DNA from: an uncultured Neglectibacter sp. | GTDB taxonomy: Bacteria; Bacillota; Clostridia; Oscillospirales; Acutalibacteraceae | NCBI GenBank assembly: GCA_904419785.1 | Contig: CAJFSY010000005.1 | Location: forward strand, 94,404-158,403 | Length of the DNA stretch: 64,000 bases | Reading direction: 5' to 3' | Shown here: piece after piece, positions 1 to 9,804 of the stretch | Layout of the letters: each line of letters opens with the position of its first letter | Position numbering within the stretch: the stretch's first letter is position 1 | Notes under the pieces: model-generated | Databases searched by the model: none | What the model was told of the DNA's origin: nothing | The model's input: the letters and a program-made list of their open reading frames with translations, nothing else | Translations under genes and position numbers: made by a program

Positions 1-1
1 A

Positions 2-718
2 TACGTAATCCACTTGATTCGCAATATGCCCTGTGAAGGCAATTTGGAAGGGCGGTATATCGGCCGAACAGAATCCCCTTTGGCTGCTTCTTCCGTTCAA
101 GAGCTGATGGAATTGAAACGGAAATACCGCTATCCGGAAGCGGCGTCTTTTTACGCCAGCCCCTCCACCCGCTGTGTGGATACCCTGCGATTGCTTTATC
201 CCCAGGCGGACCCTGAGGTGGTTTTGGAAATGGCCGAATGCGATTTTGGCGACTGGGAGAACAAAACCGTAAAAGAGCTTCAAAACGACCCCAAGTTCCT
301 GCGATGGATGGAAGAAGGAGGGCAGGCGGCGCCGCCGAATGGAGAAAGCGGCCCGGTATTTTTGCAGCGGGTGTGCAAAGGGTTTGAGACTTTGGTGCAG
401 AATATGATGGTGAAAGGGGAGACCAGCGGGGTGCTGGTCACACACGCCGGAGTCATTACCGGGCTGCTTTCCGCTTATGGATTGCCCCGGGCCCAGCCCT
501 ATGAATGGATGTGTCAGCCGGGCTGCGGTTATTCTGTGCGCATTACCCCCAGCCTGTGGATGCGCTCCATGGTGATGGAGGTCTATGCCACCCTGCCCCA
601 GGATGACGCGGGAGAAGGTCCCGACCATTTGGTGGTGGATATTGCCCGGGAAGCCGCAGACCGGGCTTGGGGAAAGAAAGAAGGGGATTCTCAGGAAAAT
701 GAGGAACCCCACCCTTGA
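2..718 (+). CDS. Histidine phosphatase superfamily (phosphoglycerate mutase-like) protein, 5' end possibly outside the window
   Basis: HLIRNMPCEGNLEGRYIGRTESPL, ECDFGDWENKT and VLVTHAGVI match the family layout; reading frame is open to the window edge; canonical RHG is RNM here. Confidence 0.75.
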   Translation, partial: YVIHLIRNMPCEGNLEGRYIGRTESPLAASSVQELMELKRKYRYPEAASFYASPSTRCVDTLRLLYPQADPEVVLEMAECDFGDWENKTVKELQNDPKFLRWMEEGGQAAPPNGESGPVFLQRVCKGFETLVQNMMVKGETSGVLVTHAGVITGLLSAYGLPRAQPYEWMCQPGCGYSVRITPSLWMRSMVMEVYATLPQDDAGEGPDHLVVDIAREAADRAWGKKEGDSQENEEPHP

Positions 719-743
719 CAAAAAAATCATCCCGGCCTATAAT
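715..743 (+). promoter_or_regulatory. Sigma-A type promoter (TTGACA, 17 bp, TATAAT) for the leuA T-box transcript
   Basis: TTGACA 715-720 and TATAAT 738-743, spacer 17. Confidence 0.85.
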
Positions 744-754
744 GCCATAAAAAG

Positions 755-1023
755 GGAATAACCGAAAAAACGATGATGGGAAAAAGACGGCGGAACGCTC
801 TTCAGAGAGCCTGCGGCAGGTGGAAGCAGGCGGGCATCCGTCGGGATAGCTCATCCCAGAGTTTCCTTTCGCGAGGGCAGACCTAGGGAAGGACGTAAGG
901 CGGCGTTAACGCCGGGCCTGAAAGCAGGCTGTTGAGGGCAAAGGGGGACCTTTGCCAAACACGGGTGGTACCGCGGAGGATTCTTCGCCCCGGACGCGAC
1001 GGAAGTCGTGCCCGGGGTTTTTT
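755..1023 (+). promoter_or_regulatory. T-box riboswitch leader (probable Leu, specifier CUC at 850-852) with terminator
   Basis: T-box sequence GGGTGGTACCGCGG at 963-976; GC-rich hairpin plus T run at about 986-1023; GATGGG...CTCATCCC at Stem I base; upstream of leuA. Confidence 0.9.
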
Positions 1024-1076
1024 GTAGCTTTTTATTTGGCTGTAAGGAAATTTGTATGCAGAAAGGGTGGATGGGA

Positions 1077-2774
1077 ATGAACCAGGGGTTTCGGAAATAT
1101 CGGCCGTTCCAGCCCATCGCGTTGAAAAACCGCTCTTGGCCGGATCGAGTGATCCAAAAAGCGCCGGTTTGGTGCAGCGTGGATTTGAGGGACGGCAACC
1201 AGGCACTGGTGAATCCTATGAATCTGGAGCAAAAGGTGGAATTTTTCCGGATGCTGACGGCTGTGGGTTTCCGGGAGATCGAAGTGGGGTTCCCGGCTTC
1301 TTCTGAAACGGAATATGAGATACTGCGGACTTTGATCGAGGAGGAACTGATTCCGGAAGGGGTCACCATCCAAGTGCTGGTGCAGGCCAGGGAACACTTG
1401 ATTCGCCGAACTTTTCAAGCTATTCAGGGCGCCAAGGACGTGATCATCCATTTTTACAATTCCACTTCCACGCTTCAGCGGAAAGTTGTGTTCGGCACCG
1501 ATATGGATGGCGTGATCGACATCGCGGTGGAAGGCGCCAGGCTCATCCGCGCCTTAACCGAGGAGCTTCGGAGCCAACAGCCGGATATTCGCATTCGCTA
1601 TGAGTATTCTCCCGAAAGCTTTTCCGGCACGGAAGTGGAAAATTCCGTGCGCATCTGTGACCGTGTCTTGGAAGAACTGGGGGCATCCCCAGAGGAAAAG
1701 GTGATTCTCAATTTGCCGAACACGGTGGAGATGTGCACTCCCAACACCTATGCCGACCAGGTGGAATATGTGTGCGAAAATCTGCGTCACAGGGACAGCG
1801 CCGTGATCAGCCTGCATCCCCACAATGACCGGGGCACGGCTGTGGCTGCCACGGAATTGGGGCTTATGGCGGGCGCGCAACGGGTAGAAGGCACCCTTTT
1901 TGGAAACGGAGAGCGCACCGGGAACGTAGACATCATGAATTTGGCCATGAACCTTTACTCACAAGGGGTAGACCCGGAACTTGATTTTTCCCACATGAAC
2001 CACATCCGGCAGGTGTATGAGGAATGTACCCAGATGAAGGTGCATCCGCGGCATCCCTACGCGGGGGAATTGGTATTCACCGCCTTTTCCGGTTCCCATC
2101 AGGATGCTATCAACAAAGGGATCGGTTACATGGCCAAGCACGCCTCACCCTATTGGGAGGTACCCTATCTTCCCATTGACCCGGCGGACCTTGGAAGGCA
2201 GTATGAGCCTATCATCCGCATCAACAGCCAGTCGGGAAAGGGTGGCGCCGCTTTTGTGATGCGGCAGGCGTTTGGGTATCAGCTCCCCAAAGCCATGCAC
2301 CCGGAATTCGGCGCGCTGGTCAAGGCGGCCTGCGAACGGGCGCGCAGAGAACTGAACCCCGAAGAAGTGTTCGCCATTTTCCAAAAGGAATATTTGGATA
2401 TCATCCATCCGTATCATCTGCTGACATACCGCATTTTCGAAGAGAATGCCGGGAACGGTCAAGTGCTGGTAGATTTTGAAGGAATCATCCGGTATCATCA
2501 TGTGAACAAGGAAGTATCCGGCAGAGGAAACGGCCCCATTGATGCCTTCTTCAACGCTTTGCGTACTTTAGGGCTGACGGATTATGAATTTGTATCTTAC
2601 AGTGAACATGCGGTAGCTTCCGGCGCGGACTCCAAAGCTGTGTCTTATATCCAGCTGCGGCATGGGGGAGAGATCGTGTTCGGCGTAGGGATGGACAACA
2701 ATATCAGTATCGCTTCGATTAAAGGGATCATCTGCGCCATCAACCGCAGCGAGACACGGGAAGCGAAGGCGTAA
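1077..2774 (+). CDS. leuA: 2-isopropylmalate synthase (long form)
   Basis: VDLRDGNQALVNPM, GFPASSETEYE, SLHPHNDRGTAVAATELGLMAGAQRVEGTLFGNGERTGNVD; start chosen at ATG 1077 because the listed GTG start lies in the terminator. Confidence 0.93.
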   Translation: MNQGFRKYRPFQPIALKNRSWPDRVIQKAPVWCSVDLRDGNQALVNPMNLEQKVEFFRMLTAVGFREIEVGFPASSETEYEILRTLIEEELIPEGVTIQVLVQAREHLIRRTFQAIQGAKDVIIHFYNSTSTLQRKVVFGTDMDGVIDIAVEGARLIRALTEELRSQQPDIRIRYEYSPESFSGTEVENSVRICDRVLEELGASPEEKVILNLPNTVEMCTPNTYADQVEYVCENLRHRDSAVISLHPHNDRGTAVAATELGLMAGAQRVEGTLFGNGERTGNVDIMNLAMNLYSQGVDPELDFSHMNHIRQVYEECTQMKVHPRHPYAGELVFTAFSGSHQDAINKGIGYMAKHASPYWEVPYLPIDPADLGRQYEPIIRINSQSGKGGAAFVMRQAFGYQLPKAMHPEFGALVKAACERARRELNPEEVFAIFQKEYLDIIHPYHLLTYRIFEENAGNGQVLVDFEGIIRYHHVNKEVSGRGNGPIDAFFNALRTLGLTDYEFVSYSEHAVASGADSKAVSYIQLRHGGEIVFGVGMDNNISIASIKGIICAINRSETREAKA

Positions 2775-2775
2775 G

Positions 2776-2807
2776 AAAAAGACCAGCCGGGAAGCTGGTC
2801 TTTTTTT
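2776..2807 (+). terminator. Rho-independent terminator after leuA
   Basis: AAAAAGACCAGCcgggaaGCTGGTCTTTTTTT. Confidence 0.85.
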
Positions 2808-2826
2808 ATGTTTAAAATTTAGATTA

Positions 2827-3612
2827 TCAGAAAACACTCAGCTGGCCCAGCAGAAGGAATATGCCCATCAACACAGGCTGGTGGGCCAGATAGATCACCA
2901 AACTGTGACGCCCCAAAAAGGATAGAGGCCGTATGCCGGGTGTAAGCAGTTTTTTTGCCCTGGGGCTTTCTGAAAGGATGCCCCATAGGAAATATCCCGC
3001 GCAGTATAAGAAAAACCAAGGGATCATGGGGAAATAGTCGGCGGAGTAGAATTGGGGGGAATGAAAGCCGATTACCGCCGGAAAATCCCACTGGTACAGT
3101 GCGGGGGGAAGCTGGCAGAACACCCATCCCTCAAACCCCAGACTGCCCCGGGGGATGTTCCGGGTGATGACAAAAAGCGCCAGCGCCCCCGCCAGTCCTG
3201 CCCAAGGGGGAAGCTTCCGGAACACTTTGTCCAAGGGGATCAGCAGCAGCGCGGAAAGCCCCAATAAGTTCAGCACGCCGTATAAAATCAGCTGAGAAGG
3301 CATGGCGAGCCAAGTGATCAGGCTGATAGCTGTAGCGCAGCCCACCAGGATCAAACCACGTTTTATGTGGTGTTGGGAAAGCCGCCAGCACATGCCGGAA
3401 AGGAGGATGAACGTCCAGCAGATGCTTTGCTGCCACACATACCCTGGCCAGCTGTGATACCAGGCCGCGGGCAGGCGGAACACATCCACCAGGTCGTACA
3501 TGCCGTGATAGGCGATCATGCTGATCAAGCAGATCCCCCGCACAGTATCCAGTAAACCGTAATGGGGCTTTTTGGCCGGGCTTCCGGAAATATGGGTCCA
3601 CAAGGCGCTCAA
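2827..3612 (-). CDS. DUF1624/heparan-alpha-glucosaminide N-acetyltransferase-like membrane protein
   Basis: LLDTVRGICLISMIAYHGMYDL N-terminus, multiple hydrophobic helices, C-terminal SFLGRHSLVIYLAHQPVLMG. Confidence 0.75.
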   Translation of the reverse strand: MSALWTHISGSPAKKPHYGLLDTVRGICLISMIAYHGMYDLVDVFRLPAAWYHSWPGYVWQQSICWTFILLSGMCWRLSQHHIKRGLILVGCATAISLITWLAMPSQLILYGVLNLLGLSALLLIPLDKVFRKLPPWAGLAGALALFVITRNIPRGSLGFEGWVFCQLPPALYQWDFPAVIGFHSPQFYSADYFPMIPWFFLYCAGYFLWGILSESPRAKKLLTPGIRPLSFLGRHSLVIYLAHQPVLMGIFLLLGQLSVF

Positions 3613-4106
3613 TAGCCCAGCACCCCTTTCAAAGACTCATCCTCGGTCACCCATTGCTCCACGTCGATCACCCGGTAGTGTTCTCGGTCATCCCTCACCA
3701 CTACTTGGGCGATCCCGGCGTTGATGATCATCCGCTTGCACATAGAGCAGCACATGGCGTTCTGCACGTATTCCCCGGTGGGGACTTCTTTGCCAACCAG
3801 ATAAAGGGTAGCGCCGATCATGTCCCGGCGGGAAGCGCAGATAATGGCGTTGGCTTCCGCGTGTACGCTGCGGCACAGCTCATACCGTTCCCCCCGGGGG
3901 ATGCCCAGCTGTGTGCGCAGGCAGTAGCCCAGGTCAGAGCAGTTTTGCCTGCCACGGGGAGCCCCTACATAGCCGGTAGAGATGACCTCGTCGTTTTTTA
4001 CAATCACCGCTCCGTAAAGCTTCCGCAAGCAGGTCCCGCGCTGGCTGACTGCTTCCGCCAAATCCAAATAATAGTTGATTTTATCACGCCGCTGTAACCC
4101 TTCCAT
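3609..4106 (-). CDS. dCMP deaminase/ComEB-like cytidine deaminase family protein
   Basis: SVHAEANAI and MCCSMCKRMIINAGI zinc motifs; start taken at MEGLQRRDK. Confidence 0.85.
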   Translation of the reverse strand: MEGLQRRDKINYYLDLAEAVSQRGTCLRKLYGAVIVKNDEVISTGYVGAPRGRQNCSDLGYCLRTQLGIPRGERYELCRSVHAEANAIICASRRDMIGATLYLVGKEVPTGEYVQNAMCCSMCKRMIINAGIAQVVVRDDREHYRVIDVEQWVTEDESLKGVLGY

Positions 4107-4219
4107 TGGCGATACCCCCTTTTTTCTTGCTATTATACCTTGTGTGAGACAGTTTGGCAACTTTACATTTTTTCGGGGAAATGGTACAATCCTCTTATTC
4201 GGATGAGGAAGGGGAAGTG

Positions 4220-6331
4220 ATGATGGAGGGTACATTGCAGGGCGGGGCGCTGGCGATTGTGGTTTTTGGATTGTTCCAGTGCTGCGGTATGGCTCTTGCA
4301 CGGTTGGCTCTTCCCAAAGAGAGCGGTGGAGTGCGTCTGCTGATTGGCAGTGTGTGGGGCAGCGTTTCGCTTCAATGGTTCCCCGTGCTCTTCGCTTTCT
4401 TCCTGGATTTTACCCCTCTCGCTTTGGCTTGCGGCTTGTGTTTGGATATACTTTTGGCTGGCGCCGCTTTGTGGGGGAGCCGCCGCCTTTCCGTGCCGGG
4501 GATTTCTCTTTCTGGAATTTGTTCCGCTTTCCATCGGAGGAAGTTTCTGTGGGTGGTTTTGGCGGTATGGGTTTTCTTCTGCTATTTGGTTTGGCACTCG
4601 TTCCGCTGGAAGAATGGCGTGGTTTATTCCAGCCAAGCTACCTATGGCGATATGAGTATGCACTTGAGTTTTATCACTTCCCTGGCGAACCAGCAGGATT
4701 TTCCCCCGGATTATTCCCTTCTGCCCGGTACGCGGCTGTCCTATCCCTTTTTGTCCGACAGTATTTCTTCCAGCCTTTACCAGCTGGGGGCCCCTTTGCG
4801 GCTGGCGTACGCTTTGCCTATGTGGGCAGCGGGGGGCCAGGTGCTTTTTGGCCTGTATGGTTTTTTTGCCCGGATGACTCAAGGAAAAGGCCGGACCGCC
4901 TTGGCGTGGATTCTTTTCGTATTTAACGGCGGGTTAGGGTTTTTGTATTTCCTGGGTGGGGGATGGGAGAATTTTACCCGGATTTTCACAGGGTTTTACC
5001 AAACCCCTACGAACCTTGTGGAGAAAAACATTCGATGGGTCAACGTGGTTGTGGATATGATGCTTCCGCAGCGGGCCACACTGTTTGGATGGGCCATGTT
5101 GTTCCCAGCCCTCTATTTGTTATATCGGGCAGTGTTCCAGGGGGAAAAGCGTGGGTTCCTTTTGGCGGGACTCATGGCTGGGGCTATGCCCATGGTACAC
5201 ACCCACTCTTTTTTGGCTATGGGCCTGGTCTGCGGCGTGTGGATGGTCTTTTCCCTGTGCGGCGGGCTTTTTGGGGAAGAAAAATCTGCCGTGGTGGGGA
5301 AAGCCCTTATTATCGCGGGGCTTCCCATTTTTTGTGTGGTGAAAGAAGTGGCTCGGGGAAAAGAGAACTCGCCTTGGTTTTTAGGAGCCGCGGGCGTTGT
5401 GCTTGCGGTATTTTTGACACTAGCGGCTTTCCTTCTGGTACAAACGGTCCGCCGCCGGAATGGGAGAGGTGTTCTTTCCACATGGGGCGTACTGCTTTTG
5501 GCGGCGTGCGTCCCGGCGCTGCCACAGCTTTTCTATTGGACGTTTCACCAAGCGGGTGCGGGAAATTTTGTCCGTGGACATTTTGGCTGGGTTATCGGCG
5601 GGGACAGCTACTTGTTGTTTTATTTGAAAAACCTGGGGTTGACAGCTGTTTTGGCGCTGACAGGGCTGCTGTTGGCCAAAGGCCGGGAATTCGCCCAATA
5701 CGCTCCGGCCTTGGCAATCTGGCTCTTGGCGGAATTGGTGGAGTTCCAGCCCAACGACTATGATAACAACAAGCTGTTTTATCCCGCTTTCGCGTTTTTG
5801 TGCTGTGCGGCCGCCCAGTGCGCCTGGCGTGGACTGAAGCTTCTCCGAAACAAACGAGCCCAGGCGGGAGCCGCTGCCGGGATGCTGGCATTGACTTCTG
5901 TCTCCGCGGTGCTGACCATGGGCAGAGAAGCCGTGGCCAGCTACGAGTTATTTGGTCACGGCGCTCTGTCTCTCGCCAAGTGGGTGGAGACCCATACGGC
6001 TCCCAGCGCGCTGATTCTCACCGATACCCGCCACAACAACGAGATCGCTTCCTTGACGGGGAGGGATATCGTGTGCGGTTCGCCATCCTACCTTTTTTAT
6101 CATGGGCTGTCTTATGAAAGCAGTTTAAAAGACGTTCAGGTGATTTACGAGGATACGGAAGAGGCGTGGCCGCTTTTGGAGCGGATGGGGGTGGATTATA
6201 TTCTGGTCAGCGATTTTGATCGGAATTCTTACCAAGTGGACCAGGAGGCTTTGGACAGTCTTTATCCCCGGGTGTATGATGACGGCGCCCGCGTGTTGTA
6301 TCAAGTGACAGAACAGGAGGAAAATCCATGA
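4220..6331 (+). CDS. Large polytopic membrane protein, possible GT-C-like glycosyltransferase
   Basis: About 700 aa with many TM segments; luminal YGDMSMHLSFI motif and soluble C-terminal tail. Confidence 0.6.
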   Translation: MMEGTLQGGALAIVVFGLFQCCGMALARLALPKESGGVRLLIGSVWGSVSLQWFPVLFAFFLDFTPLALACGLCLDILLAGAALWGSRRLSVPGISLSGICSAFHRRKFLWVVLAVWVFFCYLVWHSFRWKNGVVYSSQATYGDMSMHLSFITSLANQQDFPPDYSLLPGTRLSYPFLSDSISSSLYQLGAPLRLAYALPMWAAGGQVLFGLYGFFARMTQGKGRTALAWILFVFNGGLGFLYFLGGGWENFTRIFTGFYQTPTNLVEKNIRWVNVVVDMMLPQRATLFGWAMLFPALYLLYRAVFQGEKRGFLLAGLMAGAMPMVHTHSFLAMGLVCGVWMVFSLCGGLFGEEKSAVVGKALIIAGLPIFCVVKEVARGKENSPWFLGAAGVVLAVFLTLAAFLLVQTVRRRNGRGVLSTWGVLLLAACVPALPQLFYWTFHQAGAGNFVRGHFGWVIGGDSYLLFYLKNLGLTAVLALTGLLLAKGREFAQYAPALAIWLLAELVEFQPNDYDNNKLFYPAFAFLCCAAAQCAWRGLKLLRNKRAQAGAAAGMLALTSVSAVLTMGREAVASYELFGHGALSLAKWVETHTAPSALILTDTRHNNEIASLTGRDIVCGSPSYLFYHGLSYESSLKDVQVIYEDTEEAWPLLERMGVDYILVSDFDRNSYQVDQEALDSLYPRVYDDGARVLYQVTEQEENP

Positions 6332-7179
6332 GCCATCTTTCAGATCCCGGACAGATCAAAGCGGTGTTGTCCCGCCACGGGTTCCATTTTTCCAAAGCTT
6401 TGGGGCAGAATTTTCTCATAAACAGTGGGGTGTGTCCCCGCATGGCTCAAGAATGCGGCGCCCAAGATTGCGCCGGAGTTATAGAAGTAGGGCCGGGCAT
6501 CGGCGTGCTGACATGGGAGCTTTCCCAGGTGGCGAAAAAAGTGGTGGCCATAGAGCTGGACCAGCGGCTGTTCCCCGTGCTGGAAGAGACGCTGGCGGGA
6601 CGGGATAATGTGAAGATCGTTCCCGGCGACGTGATGAAATTGGACCTTCGCCAGTTGATCCAGGAAGAGTTTGGCGGCGGCCCAGTGTGTGTCTGCGCGA
6701 ACCTGCCTTATTATATCACTTCCCCGGTGATCCTCCGTTTGCTGGAAGAGGACCTGCCCCTTTCAGCGATCACAGTGATGGTGCAGAAAGAGGCTGCCCA
6801 GCGGTTGTGCGCCCCTCCCGGAACAAGAGAGTGTGGGGCGGTAAGCGTGGCGGTCCATTACCGGAGCGCGCCCAAAATGCTGTTCCAAGTGGGAAGGGGC
6901 AGTTTTTTGCCTCCGCCCAATGTGGATTCTGCGGTTATCCGGTTAGACCTGTTAAAAGAGCCCCCGGTAGCTGTCCGGGATGAGGAATGGTTTTTCAAAG
7001 TGTCCCGGGCGGCTTTCGCCCAGCGCAGAAAGACCGCGGCCAATTCTGTTTCCGCAACTTTGGGACTGCCCAAACCCCAAGTGGAACAAGCGCTGCTGTC
7101 TGCTGGGGCGGCAGCCAATGTTCGCGCGGAACGTTTGACATTAGACCAGCTGGCTGCTCTTTCCAACGGCCTTTTGTGA
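6328..7179 (+). CDS. rsmA: 16S rRNA (adenine1518/1519-N6)-dimethyltransferase
   Basis: KALGQNFLINSGV, VIEVGPGIGVLTWEL, NLPYYITSPVI. Confidence 0.95.
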   Translation: MSHLSDPGQIKAVLSRHGFHFSKALGQNFLINSGVCPRMAQECGAQDCAGVIEVGPGIGVLTWELSQVAKKVVAIELDQRLFPVLEETLAGRDNVKIVPGDVMKLDLRQLIQEEFGGGPVCVCANLPYYITSPVILRLLEEDLPLSAITVMVQKEAAQRLCAPPGTRECGAVSVAVHYRSAPKMLFQVGRGSFLPPPNVDSAVIRLDLLKEPPVAVRDEEWFFKVSRAAFAQRRKTAANSVSATLGLPKPQVEQALLSAGAAANVRAERLTLDQLAALSNGLL

Positions 7180-7264
7180 TGGCCATTCGAAAAACGCGCG
7201 GCGAAAAATGAGAGGGAGCATATCTTGAAAAGCGCTCCCTTTCAGTGAGAAAGGAAGATGTACT

Positions 7265-7450
7265 ATGACCAGTGTGGAACGGAAACTATACCGCCTGCTG
7301 TTATTTGCTGACGCAGCGGCGATTGTCATCAGCATGGTGGCCGGACCCATGCAGCATACCTCCATGGCGATCGGCGCGGCCATCAGCGCGGGGATCATTT
7401 CTTTGTGTCTTGTAGCTTACGGCCTGCACTTTTGGCCGTGGAAACGGTGA
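7265..7450 (+). CDS. Small two-TM membrane protein
   Basis: 61 aa hydrophobic ORF with an AAGGAAG RBS, overlapping the next CDS. Confidence 0.55.
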   Translation: MTSVERKLYRLLLFADAAAIVISMVAGPMQHTSMAIGAAISAGIISLCLVAYGLHFWPWKR

Positions 7451-8040
7451 TCGCGCAAGGTGGGGGAGTCCGGCTGGCCCGGCCGGAAGATGCCCCGGCG
7501 CTTTTAGAGATCTATGCCCCTTACGTAACGGAAACGGTGGTTTCATTCGAGTATCAGGTCCCAACGGTAGAGGAGTTTTCCAGCCGTGTGAAAAACACTT
7601 TGGCCCGGCATCCATACCTTGTTTGGGAAGAGGGGGGAAGAGTGCTTGGGTATGCCTATGCCCATCCCTATGCTGCCAGGCCCGCTTATCAATGGGGCGC
7701 GGAATTGACCGTGTACCTTCATCCGGAAGCTTGCCGCCGTGGAATTGGACGGAAGCTTTATGGGGCTTTGTTCGATTTGCTGCGTCTGCAAGGTGTGCGT
7801 ACCGTATATGGGTGTATCACAGCAGAGAATGAGGCGAGCGTGGCGATGCACACCGCATTAGGCTTTGGGGAGGCTGGGCGTTTTCGCAATGCTGGGTACA
7901 AGCAGGGACGCTGGCTGGATGTGCTTTGGCTTGAAAAAGAAATCGCGCCCTACGATGAGCCTGGAGCGCTGATACCTTTTCCAGAACTTGACAGCAGCGA
8001 AGTGGAAAAAGCGCTTGCCCGATGGAATCAGCAAGGATAA
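7438..8040 (+). CDS. GNAT N-acetyltransferase (phosphinothricin acetyltransferase-like)
   Basis: VRLARPEDAPALLEIYAPYV, EACRRGIGRKLYGALF, GFGEAGRFRNAGYKQGRWLDVLWLEK. Confidence 0.85.
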   Translation: METVIAQGGGVRLARPEDAPALLEIYAPYVTETVVSFEYQVPTVEEFSSRVKNTLARHPYLVWEEGGRVLGYAYAHPYAARPAYQWGAELTVYLHPEACRRGIGRKLYGALFDLLRLQGVRTVYGCITAENEASVAMHTALGFGEAGRFRNAGYKQGRWLDVLWLEKEIAPYDEPGALIPFPELDSSEVEKALARWNQQG

Positions 8041-8086
8041 AAGAAAAACGCCCTGCCGCTGGCGGGGCGTTTTGTGCTTTCCGTTT

Positions 8087-9787
8087 TTACATAGATTCAG
8101 GAGCCGTAACTTTGAATAAAGCCAAAGCGTTTTCCAATACGGTGCGGGTGGCGGTGCACAGGTAGAGACGGGCGGCGGTCAAAGACTCGTCCACGCCTTT
8201 TACCCGGCACGCGTTATAGAACTTGTGGAACAAGGTGGACAGATTCATCACGTACTTGGTGATCTTCGCGGGATCGAGCGTTCTGGCTGCGGCGGTGACT
8301 TCCCCAGTGTAAGAAGAGAGATAGCGGATCAATTCCAACTCTTCGGGAGCGGTGAGAAGGGCCAGTTCTTCTGTGGAGCACTCACGGGGCGTAATGCCGT
8401 CGGCGGCCAGGTTTTTCAAAATGCTGCAGATACGGGCGTGAGCGTACTGCACGTAATATACCGGGTTCTGAGAATCCTGCTGCACTGCCAGGTCTAAGTC
8501 AAAGTCGATACGTGTGTTGGCTTCATAGGAGTTGAACAGGAAACGCGCCGCATCCACCGGGACTTCTTCCAGCAGAGTCACCAGCGTAATGGCTTTGCCG
8601 CTGCGCTTGCTGGCCTTGACGACTTCCCCGTCACGTACCAGGCGCACCATTTGCATCAAAACCACATCTAACCGGGAAGCATCTACCCCCAAGGCGGTAA
8701 GGGCCGCTTTCAGACGGGGTACATAGCCATGGTGATCGGCTCCCAGAACGTCGATAGCCCGGTCAAAGCCCCGGGTCACCAGCTTGCCGTAATGATAGGC
8801 GATGTCCGGCACCACATAGGTGGGCACGCCATTGGAACGCACCAAAACGAAATCTTCACTGCCATAGTTTTCGCCATGGAACCACACGGCGCCTTCCTTT
8901 TCATAAGTGGCACCTTTTTCCTTGAGCAGCTCTACTACCCGCTCCACAGCGCCCTTCTCGTGCAGGCTGGATTCTTTGAACCAGTTGTCGTATTCCACCC
9001 GATAACGGAGCAGATCGTCATGCAGCCCCTGGATGTTCTTGGGCAGGGCATAGCCTACCAAAGCCGCCCGGCGTTCTTCTTCGCTGGCATTTACATACTT
9101 GTCGCCGTATTCTTCAGCGAAATGCTGGGCGTGCTCCACTATATCCGCGCCTTTATATCCATCCTCGGGGAAGGGTACGGCTTCCTCGCCCTTGTAGATC
9201 TGCAAATACCGAGCTTCTAAAGAGGCGCCGAATTTATTCACCTGGTTGCCTGCGTCGTTGATGTAGAACTCCCGTTCCACCGAGTAACCGGCTGCGTCCA
9301 GCACAGACGCCAACGCGTCGCCCAGCACGCCGCCCCGGGCGTTGCCAATATGCATGGGGCCTGTGGGGTTGGCGGAGACAAATTCAACCAGCACCCGGTT
9401 GCCGCCGCCGAAATCGCTGCGGCCATAGTCTTTTTCCAGCTTGTGGATGTCCTGGAGCACCTCTCCATAAAAGCGGGGCTCATAAGTGAAGTTCAAAAAG
9501 CCGGGTCCGGCGATCTCGCACTTGCTGAAATAGGTGTCCGAAAGATCCAGGTTTTCCTGAATGGCTTGGGCGATTTTCGCCGGGGCCATGCGGAAAGTGC
9601 GTGCTCCGGCCATGGCGGCGTTGCAGGACCAGTCTCCGTGAGAGCGGTCCGCCGGCACCTCCAGAGCGATCTCCGGCAAAGCAGCTTGAGGAAGCTGTCC
9701 TTTTTCAATGGCCTGGCTCATGGCCTGCTCCAGCGCTTTCCGCAGCTGCGCGGTGGCTGTGGCGACTAATTGAGACATAGTTTTCAA
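8087..9787 (-). CDS. argS: Arginyl-tRNA synthetase
   Basis: VEFVSANPTGPMHIGNARGGVLGD, YVQYAHARICSI, class I aaRS layout. Confidence 0.96.
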   Translation of the reverse strand: MKTMSQLVATATAQLRKALEQAMSQAIEKGQLPQAALPEIALEVPADRSHGDWSCNAAMAGARTFRMAPAKIAQAIQENLDLSDTYFSKCEIAGPGFLNFTYEPRFYGEVLQDIHKLEKDYGRSDFGGGNRVLVEFVSANPTGPMHIGNARGGVLGDALASVLDAAGYSVEREFYINDAGNQVNKFGASLEARYLQIYKGEEAVPFPEDGYKGADIVEHAQHFAEEYGDKYVNASEEERRAALVGYALPKNIQGLHDDLLRYRVEYDNWFKESSLHEKGAVERVVELLKEKGATYEKEGAVWFHGENYGSEDFVLVRSNGVPTYVVPDIAYHYGKLVTRGFDRAIDVLGADHHGYVPRLKAALTALGVDASRLDVVLMQMVRLVRDGEVVKASKRSGKAITLVTLLEEVPVDAARFLFNSYEANTRIDFDLDLAVQQDSQNPVYYVQYAHARICSILKNLAADGITPRECSTEELALLTAPEELELIRYLSSYTGEVTAAARTLDPAKITKYVMNLSTLFHKFYNACRVKGVDESLTAARLYLCTATRTVLENALALFKVTAPESM

Positions 9788-9804
9788 TCCTTTCTATTTG
9801 CTTG

